Origin: Pseudomonas coleopterorum
GTDB lineage: Bacteria; Pseudomonadota; Gammaproteobacteria; Pseudomonadales; Pseudomonadaceae
Direction of reading: 5' to 3'
Length of the DNA stretch: 64,000 nucleotides
Assembly: GCF_900105555.1 (NCBI RefSeq)
Contig: NZ_FNTZ01000001.1
Coordinates: 1,860,001-1,924,000 of the forward strand
Translations under genes and position numbers: made by a program
Shown here: positions 8,523 through 17,022 of the stretch, in pieces
Layout: each line of letters begins with the position of its first letter
How positions within the stretch are numbered: the stretch's first letter is position 1
Notes under the pieces: model-generated
Told to the model about the DNA's origin: nothing
Seen by the model: the letters and a program-made list of their open reading frames with translations, nothing else
Databases searched by the model: none

Positions 8523-9603
8523 CCTTGCACTTCGGCTCTTTGAGGTACCTGCCCATGACTGTCCATTGAGGACGAGGCTGGCCGTTGATCGGCTCGACTG
8601 CCATGAAGTAACCACCCCAGTAGGGGCCGCTCGACCAGTAGGTCAGGGGCATGCACTGCAGGGCCAGGTACTTGTGCAGACGTTCGGCCGCGTCCAGCCA
8701 ACGTGGGTCGTTGTCAGGGATGCCGAACTCGCCGATGTGGCCTTTCTTGCCGTTGCGCTTGAGCCACTCGACGAAGGGTTTGACCCGGTTCACGGCGATA
8801 TCCGGATTCCATGTGCCGGAAATTCGATTCTTGTAGTTACCACTGCCGTCAGGATCGAGGTAGATATGCGCGGAAAAGATCAGCTTGTTGGACGGGTCCT
8901 TGAGCTTGAGCAGATCGTTGTTGTAGTTCGGCCAGCGCTCGGCACTGGCCCACGAACGACCTTCGACGTAGATCGGACGGTTCTTGTCGATCGCCCGAAT
9001 GGCATCGATGCCCGCCTGAGCGGCCGTCGGCCAGATGGCATCGGATTCGTCGTGGGGCTCGTTCATCAGGTCGTAGCCGGCCAGGGCGCTGTAACCGCTC
9101 CAGCGCCGCGCTATCTGACTCATGAGGTTCTTGTAGTGATCCACCGTGACATCCTTGGTCCCGATGATCTTGCCGCGGTAGCGCCCGTAGTTGTGCACGT
9201 CCAGGATCACTTGCATGTTCGCTTGCGCGGCCTGCACCAGCATCTTGTCGATCAGCTTGGCGTAGACCGGGTCAAGCGGACCCCCCAGCGTAGGCTGCAG
9301 TCGCTCCCATTTGAACGGGAAGCGCACGCTTTGAACGCCACGACGCTTCCAGTTGGCAAAGAAGCCTTCGCGCGGGAAGAAATAGTGCGTACCTTCCACG
9401 CCCGGAAACACATTTTCGGAGAACTCGGCCCCCGACACGTTGACCTGTGTCATCGGCACATCCGCGAACGCAGCGCCAGAGCCCAACAGCAACGCCATCG
9501 TCGCACTCAACAGTGCGCGACGGGGACGTAACGGGTCGGGCCTGAGCACGAAAGGTACAGCGCGCTCGAACTCTGCACGTGAAAACAACCTTTTGATGTT
9601 CAT
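8506..9603 (-). CDS. Secreted glycoside hydrolase family 5 (endoglucanase-like)
   Basis: A 365-residue enzyme. After a long charged N-region (with PRR at 27-29), a hydrophobic signal core LLSATMALLLGSG ends at AFA, so the mature enzyme should be periplasmic or secreted. Catalytic acid/base E182 lies in LMNEPHD and the nucleophile E292 in HIGEFGIP, both standard for GH5. VRFPFKWERLQP and the HNYGRYRGK region support the fold. It lies inside the exopolysaccharide locus but on the opposite strand, so it probably trims or releases the polymer, as glycanases do in other exopolysaccharide operons. Actual substrate unknown. RR near the signal hints at, but does not prove, Tat export. Confidence 0.88.
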   Translation of the reverse strand: MNIKRLFSRAEFERAVPFVLRPDPLRPRRALLSATMALLLGSGAAFADVPMTQVNVSGAEFSENVFPGVEGTHYFFPREGFFANWKRRGVQSVRFPFKWERLQPTLGGPLDPVYAKLIDKMLVQAAQANMQVILDVHNYGRYRGKIIGTKDVTVDHYKNLMSQIARRWSGYSALAGYDLMNEPHDESDAIWPTAAQAGIDAIRAIDKNRPIYVEGRSWASAERWPNYNNDLLKLKDPSNKLIFSAHIYLDPDGSGNYKNRISGTWNPDIAVNRVKPFVEWLKRNGKKGHIGEFGIPDNDPRWLDAAERLHKYLALQCMPLTYWSSGPYWGGYFMAVEPINGQPRPQWTVMGRYLKEPKCKAIGPT

Positions 9604-9729
9604 CGGCTAAGCCTATGGATAGAAGACAATCAATTACATGCTTTAGACGAACAAGCCGAATCGTCCAAGCTCCCGCAGCCTTTCTACGGCGCTGCATCAA
9701 CGCATTCTAGAACTGATAGGACGGCCTGG

Positions 9730-10482
9730 ATGAAAGTTTTTGGGATAGATTTCTACAAAGGTGACCAAAGGGACCTGATCCGTGCCGTCAAGGGCGACGT
9801 GAACAAGCCTTTTGGTTACGTGGTCACCGCCAACGTCAACCATGTTGTACTGCTCGAAGACAGTCCGCAATTCCGCAATGCCTACGATGGGGCCGCTTAT
9901 CGGATCTGCGACAGCCGGGTACTCATGCCGGTGCTGCGCAAGTTCGACGCAGGCGTGCCCGAGGCGATTCCCGGCAGCACCCTGACCGTGTCGATGATGG
10001 ACGAAGCCCAGCGCGAAGGCTGGACCGTGACGGTCGTGGGCTCCACCCCCGATGTGGTGGAAATACTGACCCAGCGCTATCCGGCGGTGACGTTCCTGCA
10101 CTACAACCCGCCGATGGGCTTCATCGACAACCCCACGGAGGTGGAAGCCACCTTGCAGTTCGTCGAGCAGCATCGGGCGCAGCTGTTGATCATGTCGGTC
10201 GGCTCGCCACGCCAGGAACTGCTGTGCAAGCTGATCGCCGACCGCGGTCGCACCCACGGCGTGGGCCTGTGCACCGGTGCGGCGTTGAACTTTCTGTCGG
10301 GCAAGGTTCAGCGTGCGCCGATGTGGGTGCAGAAGCTCTCATTGGAATGGCTGCACCGTATTCTGAGCGAGCCGAGCCGCCTGGCCGGACGCTATTGGAA
10401 CGACGGACGGCGCATCCTGCCGATCATCCTGCGCCAGCGTTCGCAGCAGCGGCAATATGCGCAGCAGCGCGACAAGCCCTGA
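9730..10482 (+). CDS. WecG/TagA/CpsF family glycosyltransferase
   Basis: A 250-residue cytoplasmic glycosyltransferase (GT26). Family motifs are TANVNHVVLLEDSPQFR near 34, CDSRVL at the usual ADG position, VGSPRQE near 157, and CTGAALNFLSGKVQRAP near 180. It likely transfers a sugar onto the lipid-linked intermediate of the same polysaccharide. It is separated from the main operon by the reversed GH5 gene and must have its own promoter in 9604-9729. A strong hairpin terminator follows directly. Confidence 0.9.
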   Translation: MKVFGIDFYKGDQRDLIRAVKGDVNKPFGYVVTANVNHVVLLEDSPQFRNAYDGAAYRICDSRVLMPVLRKFDAGVPEAIPGSTLTVSMMDEAQREGWTVTVVGSTPDVVEILTQRYPAVTFLHYNPPMGFIDNPTEVEATLQFVEQHRAQLLIMSVGSPRQELLCKLIADRGRTHGVGLCTGAALNFLSGKVQRAPMWVQKLSLEWLHRILSEPSRLAGRYWNDGRRILPIILRQRSQQRQYAQQRDKP

Positions 10483-10503
10483 ACGCCGTAGACCTTGAAA
10501 GCA

Positions 10504-10529
10504 ACAAAGCCACCCTCGGGTGGCTTTGT
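10504..10529. terminator. Bidirectional Rho-independent terminator
   Basis: A perfect 12-bp stem (ACAAAGCCACCC paired with GGGTGGCTTTGT) around a 2-base centre, with T-rich ends on both strands. It sits between the converging WecG-family gene and the small gene at 10555. Confidence 0.85.
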
Positions 10530-10554
10530 CGTTCTGGCGTCCTGGCGAACGGGA

Positions 10555-10767
10555 TCAGCGCTTGCCCATGGAGCGGCGGGTGCCGTTCGGGGCGCGGCCT
10601 GGGGTCTTGTCATGGTTTGACTTGCCCGCGCCGGGGTAGCTGGCCGCTTGCTTGGTCGCGAACGCGCCGGGCTTGAACGGGAATGTGAAGGCCGGGATCG
10701 CTGCCTGGCCATCGACTTCGGCGTCCTGAACGATCGGCTCGGCATCGGGATGTTGATTGGCAGGCAT
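10555..10767 (-). CDS. Small conserved hypothetical protein
   Basis: A 70-residue, probably cytoplasmic protein (starts MPANQHPDAEPIVQDAEVD, ends in a basic RAPNGTRRSMGKR tail). The ATG has a GGAG ribosome site at good spacing, and the gene shares the terminator at 10504. I recall similar short proteins in other pseudomonads but know no function. No domain, signal or membrane helix is visible. Confidence 0.62.
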   Translation of the reverse strand: MPANQHPDAEPIVQDAEVDGQAAIPAFTFPFKPGAFATKQAASYPGAGKSNHDKTPGRAPNGTRRSMGKR

Positions 10768-10859
10768 GGTGACTCCGGGGCAGCACGTTTAAAGGGAGCG
10801 GCAGTATACCCGAGCCTCCCTTGCAACGCTTGGTGCTGCGTGTGAACCCAGGCCCGCTG

Positions 10860-11534
10860 CTAGGCCGGGCAGGCGGTGTGGCCGTTGTCCAGGCCCTGCT
10901 TGAGGTTGCGTGAAAGCAGGCTGGCCTTGCCGTCGTGCCAGGTCAGGGTGAGCACGTAGACCGAATCGAAATCGTCGGATTTCCAGTCATCGGTGATGTT
11001 CATCTTCTGTCCCACCGCTCGGCCAGCCACCTCATTGATCAACTCGGGCAGGTAGCCATGCGACCAGGCGGTGTAGATGACCGCATTGTGGTACTTGTCG
11101 CGCATCAGTTCCCGGGCCAGATCCTGGGTGTCGTTGGCGCCGTAGTCGATGTTCACCGGCAGGCCGAGCTTGATGGCGCTGGGGCTGATGGTCATGAGTG
11201 GGCGCAGGTAGCTGTAGGATTCGTCGTTCTCGCCTTCCTCGACATGTCGGCCGGGGTCGGCAGCGAACACGTAATCGGCGTTGCCGAACCGCTCTGGCAG
11301 CAACTCGGCCAGGTTCAGTGCACGGTTGAGCCCCTGGCAGTTGAGCTGGCCAAGACCACCTGCAGGTTTCTCGGCGTGACGCAGAAATACCAGGGTCTGC
11401 GTGCCATCGACCGACTCGGCGCGGCTGTCGCTGATTTCCAGGGCGAGGAAGGAGCAGGTACCCGCCAGCAGCAGGGCAGGCAAGGCGTAGGAGTAGCGTT
11501 TCAACTGTCGGACACAGTTGCTCAGGATTTTCAT
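10860..11534 (-). CDS. Histidine phosphatase family protein, membrane-anchored or exported
   Basis: A 224-residue protein. The start at 11534 gives a basic N-terminus and a hydrophobic segment (YALPALLLAGTCSFLAL), so it is exported or anchored. LVFLRHAEKPAGG is the RHG-type catalytic motif of the phosphoglycerate mutase-like superfamily (phospho-accepting His). The second His probably lies in YTAWSHGYLPELI. An in-frame ATG at 11627 would hide the signal behind 31 charged residues, so I rejected it. The substrate is unknown; the family includes phytases and phosphosugar phosphatases. Confidence 0.8.
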   Translation of the reverse strand: MKILSNCVRQLKRYSYALPALLLAGTCSFLALEISDSRAESVDGTQTLVFLRHAEKPAGGLGQLNCQGLNRALNLAELLPERFGNADYVFAADPGRHVEEGENDESYSYLRPLMTISPSAIKLGLPVNIDYGANDTQDLARELMRDKYHNAVIYTAWSHGYLPELINEVAGRAVGQKMNITDDWKSDDFDSVYVLTLTWHDGKASLLSRNLKQGLDNGHTACPA

Positions 11535-11711
11535 AGGAAGGGTCTTCAACTCTCTTGGGTTAGCTGACACGCCCGACGGCCGCGCGCTGGCGCCTGGGTT
11601 CTCCCTGTCTTTGTTTTTCCTGCCCATTATCCAGTGGCAGGGACGACTCTCTGAGTGTCATGTTGCCCGTTTGTTCACGGTTCGCGCTGATCAAAGTAAT
11701 AGCATTTTGTT

Positions 11712-12488
11712 TCAAATTGACGGTGGCTCGCTGGCGCGCAAGCCTGCGCTGAGGACGCCGGCCAGGGCCTCGCGAGTGTCGAACAGCGCTTCACGGAAGA
11801 ACGCATGCTGCGCCTCGACCCGCCATACCGGCCCCACCAGTGCCAGCGCGTACTGACCTTGCGAGGTCTGCAGGGCCACGGCCATGGCGCCCACACCCAT
11901 CATGTGCTCATTAGCGTCGCAGGCATAACCCCGCTCGCGGACCTCGGCCAGTTGTTCGAGCAACCGTGGCAAGTCGGGCGTGCTCGGGGTCAGCGGTTCC
12001 AGCACCGGGCCGAGCAGTTGCACCACGGCCTCGTCGCTCATCTTGGCCAGCAATGCCTTGCCGCCCGAGGTCGCGTAGACACTGAGGAAGCTGCCGGAGG
12101 AGGGCGCTACTCGCAAGGGCTGCGGCGACACCACCGAATGCAGCAGCATCAGGTGGGTACCGTTGCGGTTGACCAGCACTGCCGTCTCTCCGGTGCGCTC
12201 GGTCAGTGCCTCCATATAAGGACGCACCTGGGTGATCAGGTCGACATGACTGTTCGACGCCAGGCGCATCAATGCCGGGCCAAGGCACACCCCACCGGCG
12301 CCTTGGACCTTGAGCAGCTCCTCATGGGCCAGCGCGTCGACCAGCCGTTGCACCGTGGAGCGGGGCAGGTCGATGCGCTTGGCGATCGCGCCCAGGCTCA
12401 GGCCGTCCGGCTCGCTTTCCAGGCAGCGCAGGATCGCCGCTGCCCGAGAGATGACTTGTATGCCGCTACGGTCGTTGTCGTTGCTCAT
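11712..12488 (-). CDS. IclR family transcriptional regulator
   Basis: A 258-residue regulator with an N-terminal winged helix (VISRAAAILRCLESEPDGL, then LGAIAKRIDLPRSTVQRLV) and a C-terminal IclR effector-binding domain (YATSGGKALLA, near 141). It is divergent from a three-gene efflux operon with only 83 bases between the starts, an arrangement like TtgV and ttgGHI in P. putida. I infer that it represses the pump operon and itself, and that a pump substrate acts as inducer. Confidence 0.9.
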   Translation of the reverse strand: MSNDNDRSGIQVISRAAAILRCLESEPDGLSLGAIAKRIDLPRSTVQRLVDALAHEELLKVQGAGGVCLGPALMRLASNSHVDLITQVRPYMEALTERTGETAVLVNRNGTHLMLLHSVVSPQPLRVAPSSGSFLSVYATSGGKALLAKMSDEAVVQLLGPVLEPLTPSTPDLPRLLEQLAEVRERGYACDANEHMMGVGAMAVALQTSQGQYALALVGPVWRVEAQHAFFREALFDTREALAGVLSAGLRASEPPSI

Positions 12489-12501
12489 GCAATTTGCCTT
12501 T

Positions 12502-12529
12502 TGTATCGCTGTTCGGTACAGTGTATCGC
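12502..12529. promoter_or_regulatory. Direct repeats in IclR/efflux intergenic region
   Basis: TGTATCGC occurs at 12502-12509 and again at 12522-12529, exactly 20 bp apart (about two helical turns), inside the 83-base gap between the regulator and the pump operon. This is the best candidate operator for the IclR protein. The spacing places both copies on the same DNA face. Confidence 0.5.
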
Positions 12530-12571
12530 AATTATTGGTTCATCGTCATTTGCAGCAAGCAGGTTCCATTC

Positions 12572-14095
12572 GTGTCCCCACCTTCACCTCCGGTTCCGGC
12601 GCCGTTCGGCTGGCGCCTGGCCATCGGGCTGGTCGGCGTGCTGATCGCCGCCCTGACCTCCGGCATCAACGACCGCGTCACCGACATCACCCTGGCTGAC
12701 CTGCTGGGAATCTATGGCTTCGGCCACGACGAAGGCACATGGATCAGCTCTGCCTACGCGGCGGCCGAGGTGTCGGCGATGCTGCTGGCGCCCTGGTTGG
12801 CCGTGACCTTTTCGCTGCGGCGCTTCGCCATTGTGGTGACCGTGGCCTTTGCCGGCTTCGGCGCACTGTGCCCGTTCGCTCCCAACCTGGAAAGCCTGCT
12901 GCTGTTGCGTGTGCTTCAGGGTGTGGCCGGAGGCGCGCTGCCACCACTGCTGATGACCGCCGCACTGCGCTTCCTGCCATGGCATATCAAATTGTACGGG
13001 CTGTCGGCCTACGCGCTCACCGCGACCTTCGGACCGAACCTGGCCATGCCCCTCGCCGCGCTGTGGACCGAGGGCAGCGACTGGCGCATGGTGTTCTGGC
13101 AGATCATCCCGGCGTGCCTGATCGGTGCCGCGTGCATCGCCTACGGTCTGCCGCAGGACCCACTGCGGCTGGAGCGCTTCAAGCAGGCCGACTGGCGCGG
13201 TGCATTGCTGGGCACGGCCGGCCTGAGCATGCTGATCATCGGCCTGACCCAGGGCGAACGGCTGGACTGGCTGGAGTCGCCCTTGATTGCCTTGCTGCTG
13301 ATCGGCGCCGGGATGTGCCTGCCGCTGTTTCTGCTCAACGAATGGTTTCACCCGCTGCCACTGTTCAAGCTGCAGTTGCTGGGGCGGCGCAATTTCGCCT
13401 TCGGCATCACCACGCTGTGCCTGTTCCTGTTCGTCGGCATGGCCGGCAGCGCGATTCCGGCGGGGTACCTGACTCACATTCAGGGCTATCGGCCGTTGCA
13501 GACCATGCCCACCGCGTTGTGCATTGCCATCCCGCAGTTGCTCATCGCGCCGCTGGTCGCGTTCGTGATCAACCGCAACTGGGTCGACTCGCGCTACGTG
13601 ATGGCCGCCGGTTTCGGTCTGCTGACCCTGGCGCTGCTGGGTGGCTCGCAGCTCACCGGCGAATGGATTCGCGACGACTTCTACCTGTTGCAGGCGCTGC
13701 ACACCTTCGGCCAGCCGATGGTGGTGGTGCCGCTGCTGATGATCGCCACCGGGGTCATCCATCCGCTGGAGGGGCCGTTCGCCTCGTCCATGGTCAATAC
13801 CCTGCGCGGCTTGTCGTCGGTGGTCGCCGGCGTGGTGCTGGAAAACTTCGTCACCGCCCGTGAGCACCTGCATTCCAACACCTTGCTCGATCAGGTCGGC
13901 AACAGCTACCAGAGCCTCTTGCCGCTGTACGGCGAGCCGGCTGCCGAACTGGCCGGTCGCGTTCGCGCCCAGGCCTTCGTGCTCAGCTACAGCGACGCGT
14001 TCCTGGCGCTGCTGGCCTTCATCGCCGTGCTGCTGGTGGTGTTGCTGACCCTGCCCAAACGCGCCTATCCACCGCAACCCCCGGTACCGTCATGA
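12572..14095 (+). CDS. MFS multidrug transporter, DHA2/EmrB-like
   Basis: A 507-residue inner-membrane transporter, about 14 helices, of the DHA2 drug:proton antiporter family. The N-terminal NDRVTDITLADLLGIYGFGHDEGTWISSAYAAAE and LRVLQGVAGGALPPLL motif C-like region are characteristic. I chose the GTG at 12572 because residues before it (from 12494) are unrelated to the family and run through the putative operator. It forms the inner-membrane part of a tripartite pump with the next two genes, and overlaps the next by ATGA. Confidence 0.88.
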   Translation: MSPPSPPVPAPFGWRLAIGLVGVLIAALTSGINDRVTDITLADLLGIYGFGHDEGTWISSAYAAAEVSAMLLAPWLAVTFSLRRFAIVVTVAFAGFGALCPFAPNLESLLLLRVLQGVAGGALPPLLMTAALRFLPWHIKLYGLSAYALTATFGPNLAMPLAALWTEGSDWRMVFWQIIPACLIGAACIAYGLPQDPLRLERFKQADWRGALLGTAGLSMLIIGLTQGERLDWLESPLIALLLIGAGMCLPLFLLNEWFHPLPLFKLQLLGRRNFAFGITTLCLFLFVGMAGSAIPAGYLTHIQGYRPLQTMPTALCIAIPQLLIAPLVAFVINRNWVDSRYVMAAGFGLLTLALLGGSQLTGEWIRDDFYLLQALHTFGQPMVVVPLLMIATGVIHPLEGPFASSMVNTLRGLSSVVAGVVLENFVTAREHLHSNTLLDQVGNSYQSLLPLYGEPAAELAGRVRAQAFVLSYSDAFLALLAFIAVLLVVLLTLPKRAYPPQPPVPS

Positions 14096-15132
14096 AATCT
14101 GTCATCAAACATCGCACCGCTGTCTTTCTCATCGTTGCTGCCATCCTCGTCTGCGCCGCCTATGGGCTCTACCAGGTGCTGCACCGCAGCGGCGTACAGA
14201 GCACGGATGACGCCTACATCCGCGCCGATTCGGTGCTGGTGGCGCCGCGGGTGGCCGGGGTGGTCACCGAGGTGCTGGTGCAGGACAACCAGTCGGTCAA
14301 GGCCGGGCAGCTGCTGGCGCGCCTGGACCCGCGCGACTACACGGCCTCGGTGGCGGCGGCCCGGGCCAACGTCGATGCCGCGCAGGCGCAGGTGAAGAAC
14401 CTGCGCGCCAGCATCGAGCGGCAGGCGGCGGTGATCGACCAGGCCAGCGCGGCCACGCGCGCCACCGCCGCTTCCCTGAAGTTCGCCCAGGCCAATGCCC
14501 AGCGTTACCGCAACCTGTCCCAGGCTGGCGCCGGCACTCAGGAAGAGCGGCAGAAGGCCGAGGCCGAGTTGCAGGGCTGGGAAGCCTCGCGTGACCGTGA
14601 TGGCGCTTCACGGGTCGCCGCCCAGCGCACCCTGGATGTGCTCAAGGCCGAACTGGAAGTGGCCGAGGCGGCGGTGGACAAGGATCGCTCGGCGCTGGAA
14701 CAGGCCGAGCTGAACCTGTCCTACACGCAAATCCTGGCACCGGCCGACGGCATGATCGGTCAGCGCTCGGTGCGTGTCGGTGCCTATGTCGCCCCCGGTC
14801 GACCCCTGCTGGCCGTGGTGCCGCTGCATCAGGCGTTCGTGGTGGCCAACTTCCGCGAGACGCAACTGGCGCACATGCACGCCAATCAGCGCGTAGACAT
14901 TCATGTCGACAGCATTCCCGACCAGGTCTTTCGCGGCCACATCGACAGCGTCGCGCCGGCCACGGGTCTGTCGTTCGCGCAGATCAGCCCGGACAACGCC
15001 ACCGGCAACTTCACCAAGGTGGTCCAGCGCATTCCGGTCAAGGTGGTGTTCGAAACCGATCAGCCCCATCTGGACCGGCTGCGCGTCGGCCTGTCGGTGG
15101 TCGCGTCGGTCGATACCACCCAGGAGCCATGA
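14092..15132 (+). CDS. HlyD/EmrA-family periplasmic adaptor
   Basis: A 346-residue membrane fusion protein. One N-terminal membrane anchor (residues about 7-27) is followed by a biotinyl-lipoyl half motif (STDDAYIRADSVLVAPRVAG), a long alpha-hairpin of about 100 residues, and the second lipoyl half (LSYTQILAPADGMIG). It should bridge the MFS exporter and the outer-membrane channel encoded downstream. Translation is coupled on both sides: ATGA overlap upstream and one base between its stop and the next start. Confidence 0.92.
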   Translation: MKSVIKHRTAVFLIVAAILVCAAYGLYQVLHRSGVQSTDDAYIRADSVLVAPRVAGVVTEVLVQDNQSVKAGQLLARLDPRDYTASVAAARANVDAAQAQVKNLRASIERQAAVIDQASAATRATAASLKFAQANAQRYRNLSQAGAGTQEERQKAEAELQGWEASRDRDGASRVAAQRTLDVLKAELEVAEAAVDKDRSALEQAELNLSYTQILAPADGMIGQRSVRVGAYVAPGRPLLAVVPLHQAFVVANFRETQLAHMHANQRVDIHVDSIPDQVFRGHIDSVAPATGLSFAQISPDNATGNFTKVVQRIPVKVVFETDQPHLDRLRVGLSVVASVDTTQEP

Positions 15133-15133
15133 G

Positions 15134-16540
15134 ATGAGACGTGCATTGCTTGCCCTGACCTTGAGCAGCCTGGCCGCGTGCAGCGTCGGGCCGGACTTCC
15201 AACGCCCGGCAGCGGCGCTGCCTGCGCAGTGGCAGGACAGCGCCGGTACCCGCGCCGACGCCGCGCTGGACAGCGCCTGGTGGCAGCAGTTGGGCGACCC
15301 GCAATTGACCGCGCTGGTGACCCGCGCTGCCAAGGCCAACCTGGACATCCGTTCGGCGGCCATCCGCGTGCAGCAAAGCCAGGCCCTGCGCCAGGTCAGC
15401 GGCAGCGAGCAGTTGCCGGGGCTCAGCGCGCGCGGTGGCTACCAGCGCGAGCGCAACAGCGCCGAAGGCCTCAACGACCCGTCAGGGCAGAGCGGTCGAG
15501 CACCGTTCGAGCTGTGGAGCGGGGCGCTCGACGCCAGCTGGGAGGTCGACCTGTGGGGGCACGTCCAGCGCAGCGTCGAGATGGCCGAGGCCGATGTCCA
15601 GTTCAGCCAGGCTCAGCGCGACGCGGTCGGCCTGAGCATCGCCGCGCGCACGGCCACCGACTACATCCGCCTGCGTGGCGTGCAGGCGCGCCTGGCCGTG
15701 GCGCGGGAGAACCTGGAGATCGCCCGGCAGAGCCAGCGCCTGACCCAGACCCGCTACGAGAACGGCGTCACCACCAACCTGGACACCGCCAACGCCGCCG
15801 CCCTGGTGGCAACCATCGAAGCCTCGCTGCCCGTGCTGCAGGCGCAGCAGGACCGCTTGATCAATGCGCTGAGCTACCTGCTGGCCGAACCGCCGCGCGC
15901 CCTGGCCGACGAACTGCGCACCCCGCGCGCCATTCCCGACCCGGCGCCGGACGTACCCATGGGTCTGCCCTCGGAATTGGCCCAGCGCCGGCCCGACATC
16001 CAGCGCAGCGAGGCAGCATTGCATCGGGCCACGGCCGCCATTGGCGTGGCCAAGGCCGACTTCTATCCACGGGTGAGCCTGGGCGCCAGCTTCGGCTTTC
16101 AGGCCCTGAATGGCTCCGACCTGGGCGGCTGGGATTCACGCAGTTGGTCGTTCGGCCCCAGCCTGTACCTGCCGATCTTCCAGGGCGGACGGCTGACCGG
16201 CACACTGGAGCTGCGCGAACATCAGCAGCAGGAAGCGGCGCTGGACTACCAACGGGTGGTGCTGGCCGCCTGGCACGAGGTCGACGACGCCATGAGCGAC
16301 TACGCCGCCGAACAGCAGCACCATGCTGCGTTGAGCGAGGCGGTGCGGCAGAACACGGTGGCCCTGGGTACCGCCCGCGACCGCTACAATCAGGGCGCGA
16401 CCGACTTCATCAATGTGCTCGGTGTACAGCGTGCGCTGCTGGCCACACAAAGCCAGCTGGTGGACAGTGCCACTGCCGCGGCGATCGACCGCGTGCGTTT
16501 GTATCGGGCCCTCGGCGGCGGCTGGCCGAAAGACGCCTGA
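15134..16540 (+). CDS. Outer-membrane efflux lipoprotein (NodT/OprM-type)
   Basis: A 468-residue TolC-superfamily channel. The start at 15134 gives a lipoprotein signal peptide with lipobox LAAC, followed by SVGPDFQRP, the usual N-terminus of NodT-family factors. Two OEP repeats are seen; the second holds LAQRRPDIQRSEAALHRATAAIGVAKADFYPR. It completes the MFS-HlyD-OMF pump. Long alternative starts in the same frame lie inside the adaptor gene and are not supported. Confidence 0.93.
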   Translation: MRRALLALTLSSLAACSVGPDFQRPAAALPAQWQDSAGTRADAALDSAWWQQLGDPQLTALVTRAAKANLDIRSAAIRVQQSQALRQVSGSEQLPGLSARGGYQRERNSAEGLNDPSGQSGRAPFELWSGALDASWEVDLWGHVQRSVEMAEADVQFSQAQRDAVGLSIAARTATDYIRLRGVQARLAVARENLEIARQSQRLTQTRYENGVTTNLDTANAAALVATIEASLPVLQAQQDRLINALSYLLAEPPRALADELRTPRAIPDPAPDVPMGLPSELAQRRPDIQRSEAALHRATAAIGVAKADFYPRVSLGASFGFQALNGSDLGGWDSRSWSFGPSLYLPIFQGGRLTGTLELREHQQQEAALDYQRVVLAAWHEVDDAMSDYAAEQQHHAALSEAVRQNTVALGTARDRYNQGATDFINVLGVQRALLATQSQLVDSATAAAIDRVRLYRALGGGWPKDA

Positions 16541-16605
16541 AGAAGCCGCGATACGCCCGGCAAGCCGTGCTAGGGTAAGGTCTGTCAGCCAACAGGAGCC
16601 TGCCC

Positions 16606-17022
16606 ATGCCCGACCACGTCCCGCTCAAGCTCAGCAATCCGCCCGGCCTGTTCGACCCGGCGCCCTATGGTTACTCCCATGTGGCCGAGGTCGCCGGTGG
16701 CAGCAAGTTGTTGTTCATCGCCGGGCAAGGCGGTGAAAGCCTGGACAGCAGCATTTCCGCGGACTTTCAGTTGCAGGCCGGGCAGGCCCTGGCCAACCTG
16801 CGCACCGCCCTCGGTGCAGCCGGTGCCGACTACGCCCACGTCGCCAAGCTGACCGTATTGATCGTCGACCACGACCATGAGCGCCTGGCCATCTGGAGCG
16901 ACACCCTGCGCGAGGCGTGGGGCGATGCCATGACGCCAGCCTGCACCTTGATCCCGGTGCCACGCCTGGCCCTGGACGGCATGCTCATCGAAGTCGATGC
17001 GGTGGCGGTGATGCCGCAATGA
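16606..17022 (+). CDS. RidA (YjgF/UK114) family protein
   Basis: A 138-residue protein of the RidA family, which includes enamine/imine deaminases. FIAGQGGESLDS (near 39-50), the QAGQALANLRTALGAAGAD helix and the C-terminal ALDGMLIEVDAVAV strand fit the fold. The catalytic arginine of true RidA (in the IPARSxV region) seems to be replaced here (CTLIPVPRLAL), so the chemistry may differ. Strong AGGAG site; overlaps the D-lactate dehydrogenase start by ATGA, implying a shared operon. Confidence 0.82.
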   Translation: MPDHVPLKLSNPPGLFDPAPYGYSHVAEVAGGSKLLFIAGQGGESLDSSISADFQLQAGQALANLRTALGAAGADYAHVAKLTVLIVDHDHERLAIWSDTLREAWGDAMTPACTLIPVPRLALDGMLIEVDAVAVMPQ

